DNA from: an uncultured Dialister sp.
Lineage (GTDB): Bacteria > Bacillota > Negativicutes > Veillonellales > Dialisteraceae
Length of the DNA: 16,174 nucleotides
Assembly: GCA_934216155.1 (NCBI GenBank)
Contig: CAKQBK010000063.1
Location: forward strand, 1 to 16,174
Reading direction: 5' to 3'
Shown piece after piece: positions 12,740-16,174 of the stretch. A program made the position numbers and the translations under genes. Each line of letters begins with the position of its first letter. Position 1 is the stretch's first letter. Below the pieces are notes generated by a model. It saw only the letters and a list, made by a program, of their open reading frames with translations. It did not search any database and had not been told where the DNA came from.

Positions 12740-13150
12740 TTAAATCAGCGTTCCATTCAAATGATCTATTTCATGTTGGATGATTTCGGCGGTGAAGGCT
12801 TTGAATTTCTTTTTCTTTGGGTGGAAGGTTTCGTCTCTATATTTCACTTCGATGGTTTCGTACCGGGTGCAGGGGCGCTTGCCCGAAAGGGAGAGACAGC
12901 CTTCTTCTGTTTCATAAGGGCCAGCGGCAGAGAGGATTTCTGGGTTGTACATGATGACTGATTCTTTCCCCTGCTTGAACACAATGATGGCTTTGGCAAA
13001 ACCAATCATATTGGCAGCCATTCCGACGCAGTGATCTGCATGGGCTGCTAAAGTGTCTTTCAAATCCTGAGCAATGGCTTTGTCTGTTTTTTCAGCCGGT
13101 GCTGCTTTTTGCTGCAGGAAAATAATATCTTTTACAATTTCTCGAATCAT
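12740..13150 (-). CDS. def: Peptide deformylase
   Basis: The 136-residue protein removes the formyl group from nascent N-terminal methionine in the cytoplasm. Motif 2 is EGCLSL with metal ligand C85. Motif 3 is QHEIDHLNG with H126, catalytic E127 and H130. Motif 1 is CVGMAANMIG (41-50): the Gln of canonical GxGxAAxQ is replaced by Met (M48), as I recall for a group of short clostridial deformylases. The protein is about 30 residues shorter than E. coli Def and ends right after motif 3, lacking the C-terminal helix. ATG 13150 has GAGGT 7-8 nt upstream. It might be the main enzyme or a paralogue; fmt is not seen nearby. Confidence 0.92.
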   Translation of the reverse strand: MIREIVKDIIFLQQKAAPAEKTDKAIAQDLKDTLAAHADHCVGMAANMIGFAKAIIVFKQGKESVIMYNPEILSAAGPYETEEGCLSLSGKRPCTRYETIEVKYRDETFHPKKKKFKAFTAEIIQHEIDHLNGTLI

Positions 13151-13175
13151 TTTATTACCTCGTGTGTGATGTTAG

Positions 13176-13375
13176 TATATAAAGGTTTGGAGTTAGTAGG
13201 TGCGATTCTGTTAGAAGTTCTAGGTTACTCAGGTTTCTGAGGTTGCTAAAGTTACTCACGTTTCCCTAGCGTTATCATCTCATTCGGGGAACCTGAGAAA
13301 CTTGAGAATCCTGAGCAACCTGAGAAACTTTGGCTCAAAAGAAATCATTCCATCTTTCGCATTACGTAGCAATGT
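13176..13375. repeat. Family A element (A6)
   Basis: The left flank GTTAGTAGGTGCGATTCTGTTAG and right flank AAAGAAATCATTCCATCTTTC match A3. Nonamers GGTTACTCA/GGTTTCTGA face GAACCTGAGAAACTTGAG across a loop containing CTAGCGTTATCATCTCATTC. The terminal inverted repeat is degraded. Confidence 0.7.
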
Positions 13376-13404
13376 TTTGTATAGAGTGGTAAAATATAGG
13401 AAAA

Positions 13405-13475
13405 GCAGTGAGAAGTGAGTAGTTAGAAGTGAGAAATGGTGGTGCGGCAGCACAATTCATGTAGCCGCCGAAAGT
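13405..13475. repeat. Family B element (B5)
   Basis: GCAGTGAGAAGTGAGTAG and further heptamers, then GGTGGTGCGGCAGC and GTAGCCGCC as hairpin arms. Degenerate heptamers of the CTGCCAA/CTGCGAA type continue to about 13530, up to the next gene's ribosome site. Confidence 0.65.
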
Positions 13476-13563
13476 TTTTATTTTTGATAGTCACCACATA
13501 CTGCCAACAGTGAACCGCTTACTGCGAACCGTTCATCTCTATTATACGAAAGAAGGAGTTATT

Positions 13564-14112
13564 ATGGCAAAAATTCTTGTAATTTCTGGTCATCCTCATA
13601 TGGAACGTTCTATTGCGAACAAAACAATTCTGGACACACTGAAAGCCTCTGGCAAAGATATCGCCATCGATGATTTGGCTGCTAAGGGTTGCGACATTGA
13701 TGTGGCAGCGGAACAGGAAGCACTGAAAGCAGCAGATACCATTGTATTCCAGTTCCCGGTATACTGGTTCACCTGCCCAGCACTTTTGAAACATTGGATG
13801 GAAGAAGTATTTACTCCAGGATTTGCTCATGGTGAAGGTGCTACGGGACTGAAAGGGAAGAAATTCATTATTTCTGCTACCATTGGAGCTCCGGAAGTGG
13901 CATATACGCCAGCTGCCATTGGACATAGCATCGAAGAATTTTTCTATATTTTCCAGTCCATGGCAGGCTTCACAGGCATGATTTGGGAAAACCCAGTTCT
14001 TTCTTATGGCTGCATGTTCATTCCTGGCGTCAACACCGAAGCAGATAAAGAAGCACTGATTGCGAAAGCCAAGGAACATGGGGAAAAGCTGCTTCAGGTG
14101 CTTGGTGAATAG
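13564..14112 (+). CDS. NAD(P)H-dependent oxidoreductase, flavodoxin-like fold
   Basis: This 182-residue protein belongs to the flavodoxin-2 family (PF02525; KefF/MdaB/NQO1-like). It is a cytoplasmic FMN- or FAD-binding quinone or azo reductase that uses NAD(P)H. Features are the N-terminal strand and flavin phosphate loop KILVISGHPHMERS (3-16) and the cofactor-side block FQFPVYWFTCPALLKHWMEE (62-81). A Gly-rich segment follows near 86-97 (GFAHGEGATGLKG), then ISATIGAPE (103-111). ATG 13564 is preferred over an upstream GTG (13510) because AAGGAG lies about 7 nt before it and the upstream codons are repeat-derived. Substrate unknown. No co-transcribed gene follows, only a family C element starting 5 bp after the stop. 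Confidence 0.9.
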   Translation: MAKILVISGHPHMERSIANKTILDTLKASGKDIAIDDLAAKGCDIDVAAEQEALKAADTIVFQFPVYWFTCPALLKHWMEEVFTPGFAHGEGATGLKGKKFIISATIGAPEVAYTPAAIGHSIEEFFYIFQSMAGFTGMIWENPVLSYGCMFIPGVNTEADKEALIAKAKEHGEKLLQVLGE

Positions 14113-14116
14113 GTTC

Positions 14117-14338
14117 ATGTTTCATGGGAAACGTATCGATATAAGGTTAGCCCTATGGGCAGGTTATTGTAGCGCTTTTACTACAGATGCAATTGGCATG
14201 TATACCAAAAGAAAAAGGTTATAAAGGGTTATGAAACTTTCGGTAGTTTCATAACCCTTTATAACCTTTTTTAACCTTGTGCTAGGCGATAAAGTTCGTT
14301 TGTTAAACAAAGGACTATGGCAGATTAATAACCTTTTA
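14117..14338. repeat. Family C element (C5)
   Basis: The cap GTTTCATGGGAAAC (14119-14132) is two bases off the palindrome. The left terminus AAGGTTAGCCCTATGGGCAG is of the alternative type also found at the right of C4. The central stem is 27 bp without mismatch: 14212-14238 against 14245-14271, loop TTCGGT. The right terminus is CAGATTAATAACCTT (14321-14335). In RNA the T-rich right arm could act as a terminator for the oxidoreductase. Confidence 0.85.
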
Positions 14339-14373
14339 CCTAATCCTTTTACCTACTAAATGTCACTATGCTA

Positions 14374-14877
14374 TCAGAGAGAAAACCCATCCGTCTGATC
14401 GCCCGGTTTATCCAGTCGTCTTGCGATGTCGTCGTACACGTCTTTCAGATGGAATACCAGAAGGTCCAAGGTGGTGCGGATGACTACGGGATCGAAGCGG
14501 TCGGGGCGGGAGGTGACGCACACGTCGAGGAATACGTTTTCATCGCTGCCGACGGTGTATTTCACAATGGCATGACGACCGTTCAGACCGTTCAGGAAAT
14601 CCATGAATGTTTTTCTGGCCGGTCCTTTGGGGCAGGTGCCAAGGTGAATACGAATCAAGGTGTACATGCTGTTATCGGTGATGACAGCAGCCACCAGTTT
14701 ATGATGTTCTCCGGCAGGAATGGCGGTCATGAAAACCACCGTGTCGTAAGAATCATGGGCATCCTGGCGGCGGAAGAAATTGATGCCTTCTTTATTGACA
14801 TAGGCTTCAAAAGCGTCAGCCTTTAAATTTTTGCGATGATTGCCCTGCTGGGGAAATGGAGTGATATTGTCAGCCAT
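14374..14877 (-). CDS. YbjN-domain-like hypothetical protein
   Basis: The 167-residue product is soluble, mixed alpha/beta, with no signal or membrane segment. The middle (KADAFEAYVNKEG, VVFMTAIPAGEHHKLVAAVI, YTLIRIHLG) and a helix rich in L/D at the end resemble YbjN-type, secretion-chaperone-like folds. This is a weak resemblance and the function is unknown. ATG 14877 (MADNITPF) has AAAGG about 9 nt upstream. An ATG six codons earlier has no ribosome site. Antisense frames over this region lack ribosome sites and conserved features. A minus-strand promoter lies at 15031-15060, giving a leader of about 150 nt that holds the D6 hairpin. Confidence 0.65.
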   Translation of the reverse strand: MADNITPFPQQGNHRKNLKADAFEAYVNKEGINFFRRQDAHDSYDTVVFMTAIPAGEHHKLVAAVITDNSMYTLIRIHLGTCPKGPARKTFMDFLNGLNGRHAIVKYTVGSDENVFLDVCVTSRPDRFDPVVIRTTLDLLVFHLKDVYDDIARRLDKPGDQTDGFSL

Positions 14878-14919
14878 GAGACGACCTTTCTGCATTGGAT
14901 GCGGGAATGTAATTGGTTT

Positions 14920-14985
14920 GGTGACTGGTAGACTCGTGACTGGTGACTGGGTATGCTAGCCATCAGTCACGTGTTACTGGTCACC
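14920..14985. repeat. Family D element, inverted heptamers (D6)
   Basis: GGTGACTGG (14920-14928) and further GTGACTG units face CAGTCAC/CTGGTCACC units (14960-14985) across GTATGCTAG. The element can form a long imperfect hairpin in the leader of the YbjN-like gene. Confidence 0.7.
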
Positions 14986-15030
14986 ACTTCCATATGGTAT
15001 ATTAAAAATACGTGAAATTCACTGTATCTC

Positions 15031-15060
15031 ATTATACAAGAAATGAGAGGGCAAGTACAA
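15031..15060 (-). promoter_or_regulatory. Candidate promoter of the YbjN-like gene
   Basis: On minus: TTGTAC (15060-15055), an 18-bp spacer, TATAAT (15036-15031) preceded directly by TG. Confidence 0.45.
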
Positions 15061-15085
15061 GATGGAGCGCAAGCGGAAAATGAAA

Positions 15086-15321
15086 TGTTTCACGTGAAAC
15101 AAAGTGACGGAGGTTACTATTCTACAGATTTGCTATTTCTCACAATGAGAAGGAATGGTTTGCGACAAGGTTATAAAAGGGTATGAAAGGTTATGATTCT
15201 TGCGAAAGTTTCATAACCATAGATAACCCTTTATACCCTCGTCGCAAGCTGGATATGCTCATTGTAAGAATTAGGTAGGTGGTAGAATAATAACCTTTTC
15301 TTTCATGTTTCACATGAAACA
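15086..15321. repeat. Family C element (C6), parS-like caps at both ends
   Basis: The left cap TGTTTCACGTGAAACA (15086-15101) equals the full 16-bp parS consensus. The right cap TGTTTCACATGAAACA (15306-15321) differs by one base. Between them: GGTTACTATTCTAC and GTAGAATAATAACCTT (15282-15297). The outer pair is TCTCACAATGAG (15138-15149)/CTCATTGTAAGA (15259-15270), and the next pair is TTGCGAC (15160-15166)/GTCGCAA (15241-15247). The central AGGTTAT arms are diverged. It is the most complete copy of the nested layout. Confidence 0.85.
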
Positions 15322-15367
15322 TTTCTTCTGGCGAGATATTTTCAAAATCATTTTTGACTGAAAGTCA

Positions 15368-15396
15368 TTGCTATGAATATTAAATTCTTGTATACT
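15368..15396 (+). promoter_or_regulatory. Promoter of the TetR gene
   Basis: TTGCTA (15368-15373), 17 bp, TATACT (15391-15396). TTGACTGAAAGTC (15354-15366), a dyad shared with the ftsH upstream region, lies just before the -35 and is a candidate regulator site. Confidence 0.55.
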
Positions 15397-15433
15397 ATAA
15401 ACGATGTATTTCGTGTAAGCTCGGGGAGGAAAT

Positions 15434-16036
15434 ATGGCATTTACAAAAAAGGCGGAACGGACAAAAGGGAAGCTCTTAGCGTCGGCTCGAAAGCTCATCA
15501 GTGAACGAGGCTTTGATCATGTGTCTGTGGAAGATATCACCAAAGATAGCGGTGTGGCGAAGGGGACGTTTTATCACTATTTCAAATGTAAAGAAGATGT
15601 GGTGAAAAGTTTATCCGATGAAACCGCAGCAGCGTCTCTTAGAAACACACTGGCCTATGAAGGCGGCGTGGTGGAACGGTGTAATTATTATTTTCTGTCT
15701 GTCTATAGAGATTGCCAGTGGAACGGCGTGCGATTGGTGCGGCAATGGATGAGGGAAAGCATCGAAACGGAGCAAATGTCCACCGAAACAGAAGAAACAC
15801 TGTGCTACATGTATTCCGCTATGGAGAAAATCGTAACTATCCATCAGGGAGAAGGCCCAGGAGAATTAGTCAAAGCGGCACCGGTGGAAAAAGTATGCCG
15901 CATCTTGGTAAGCCATCTCATCGGTGTTATCACCATGTGGTGTATGCTGAACGGTTCTTTTGATATGTCCAAAGATCCAGATGAATATACAAGAATGGAT
16001 ATTCAGAACTTGTTGGGACCATTTTTAATTCAATGA
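15434..16036 (+). CDS. TetR/AcrR family transcriptional regulator
   Basis: A 200-residue one-domain-plus-ligand-pocket repressor. The N-terminal helix-turn-helix spans about 12-56, with ISERGFDHVSVEDITKDSGV and AKGTFYHYFKCKEDVV typical of TetR DNA-binding helices. The C-terminal part (about 60-200) is helical and variable, as expected for ligand binding and dimerisation. GGGGAGG lies 5-6 nt before ATG 15434. No divergent partner is adjacent: the upstream neighbour on minus is more than 500 bp away. The target could be this gene itself or something beyond the window. The stop codon coincides with the start of family B repeat B6. Confidence 0.93.
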   Translation: MAFTKKAERTKGKLLASARKLISERGFDHVSVEDITKDSGVAKGTFYHYFKCKEDVVKSLSDETAAASLRNTLAYEGGVVERCNYYFLSVYRDCQWNGVRLVRQWMRESIETEQMSTETEETLCYMYSAMEKIVTIHQGEGPGELVKAAPVEKVCRILVSHLIGVITMWCMLNGSFDMSKDPDEYTRMDIQNLLGPFLIQ

Positions 16037-16090
16037 GAAATTAGGAATTAGGAATGGCGGTACGGCGCATCAAAATTTGGAAGCGTCGCA
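16033..16090. repeat. Family B element (B6)
   Basis: TGAGAAATTAGGAATTAGGAA heptamers, GGCGG, then arms ACGGCGC/GCGTCGC around ATCAAAATTTGGAA. The first heptamer overlaps the stop codon of the TetR gene. Confidence 0.7.
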
Positions 16091-16098
16091 GAACAATT

Positions 16099-16174
16099 AA
16101 AAGGTTATTATTGAGCCGTAGTGGATTGTTTCATATAAAAGGTTATTATTGAGCCGTAGTGGATTGTTTCATAT
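16099..16174. repeat. Two exact 38-bp tandem copies of a family C terminus
   Basis: 16099-16136 and 16137-16174 are identical. Each begins AAAAGGTTATTATTGAGCCG (the family C terminal motif) and ends GTTTCATAT, half of a parS-like cap. The array runs off the window, so the copy number is unknown. Confidence 0.8.

Noticed and set aside
13519..14118. 199-codon antisense frame over the oxidoreductase
   Set aside because: It is a shadow of a well-supported gene on plus, with a composition rich in H, F and C and no motif.
14368..14826. 152-codon plus-strand frame opposite the YbjN-like gene
   Set aside because: It has no ribosome site and no recognised domain; the minus frame has a promoter and a better start.
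3678..15320. The region being the replication origin because of parS-like sites
   Set aside because: No dnaA, dnaN, gyrB, rpmH or DnaA-box cluster is seen, and the sites go with a dispersed repeat.

Overview
The window looks like a low- to mid-GC Gram-positive-lineage or Negativicutes chromosome segment (tentatively the Veillonellales area, e.g. a Dialister- or Megasphaera-like anaerobe). This rests on strong AGGAGG ribosome sites, extended -10 promoters, the FtsH sequence, a Clostridia-like peptide deformylase and a 'flagellin lysine-N-methylase' homologue. The genus is an inference. Gene density is unusually low: about twelve ordinary protein genes plus one tRNA in 16 kb, separated by 250-1000 bp gaps filled with repeats.

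Layout. 1-2500: a DUF805 membrane protein with a TTG start, an IS-like 23-bp inverted repeat, tRNA-Gly(CCC) and an Rpn-type PD-(D/E)XK nuclease, all in AT-rich DNA. 2562-5543: tatD and ftsH on the plus strand. 5833-6468: a LysE/RhtB exporter (minus). 7464-8711: an aromatic-type amino acid permease (plus) behind a promoter, a long leader and two terminators. 9070-9310: a compact, probable type I toxin-antitoxin locus, with a 21-residue hydrophobic peptide on minus and a convergent antisense RNA on plus. 9408-13150: bcp/PrxQ peroxiredoxin, a nucleoside phosphorylase, the methylase-like Cys-rich protein and peptide deformylase, all minus. 13564-14112: a flavodoxin-fold NAD(P)H oxidoreductase (plus). 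14374-14877: a YbjN-like protein (minus). 15434-16036: a TetR regulator (plus). Most genes appear to be single transcription units; no convincing multi-gene operon is seen.

The dominant signal lies between the genes. Four families of short, internally repetitive, hairpin-forming elements fill nearly every gap. Family A is built of nonamers (GTTTCTCAG type), with terminal inverted repeats and, in one copy, an 11-bp flanking direct repeat. Family B has heptamers (GAGGAAT type) leading into a GC hairpin. Family C is a 200-240 bp nested palindrome, capped at one or both ends by parS-like GTTTCACGTGAAAC palindromes. Family D is heptamers (GTGACTG).

Nine parS-like sites, five of them perfect 14-mers, fall in 16 kb. 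Almost all sit at edges of family C copies. Paired changes in the hairpin arms of families B and C suggest that the structures, not only the sequences, have been kept. Element edges touch genes in places: a family A tail supplies the last nine codons and stop of the methylase-like gene, and another A fragment abuts the DUF805 start.
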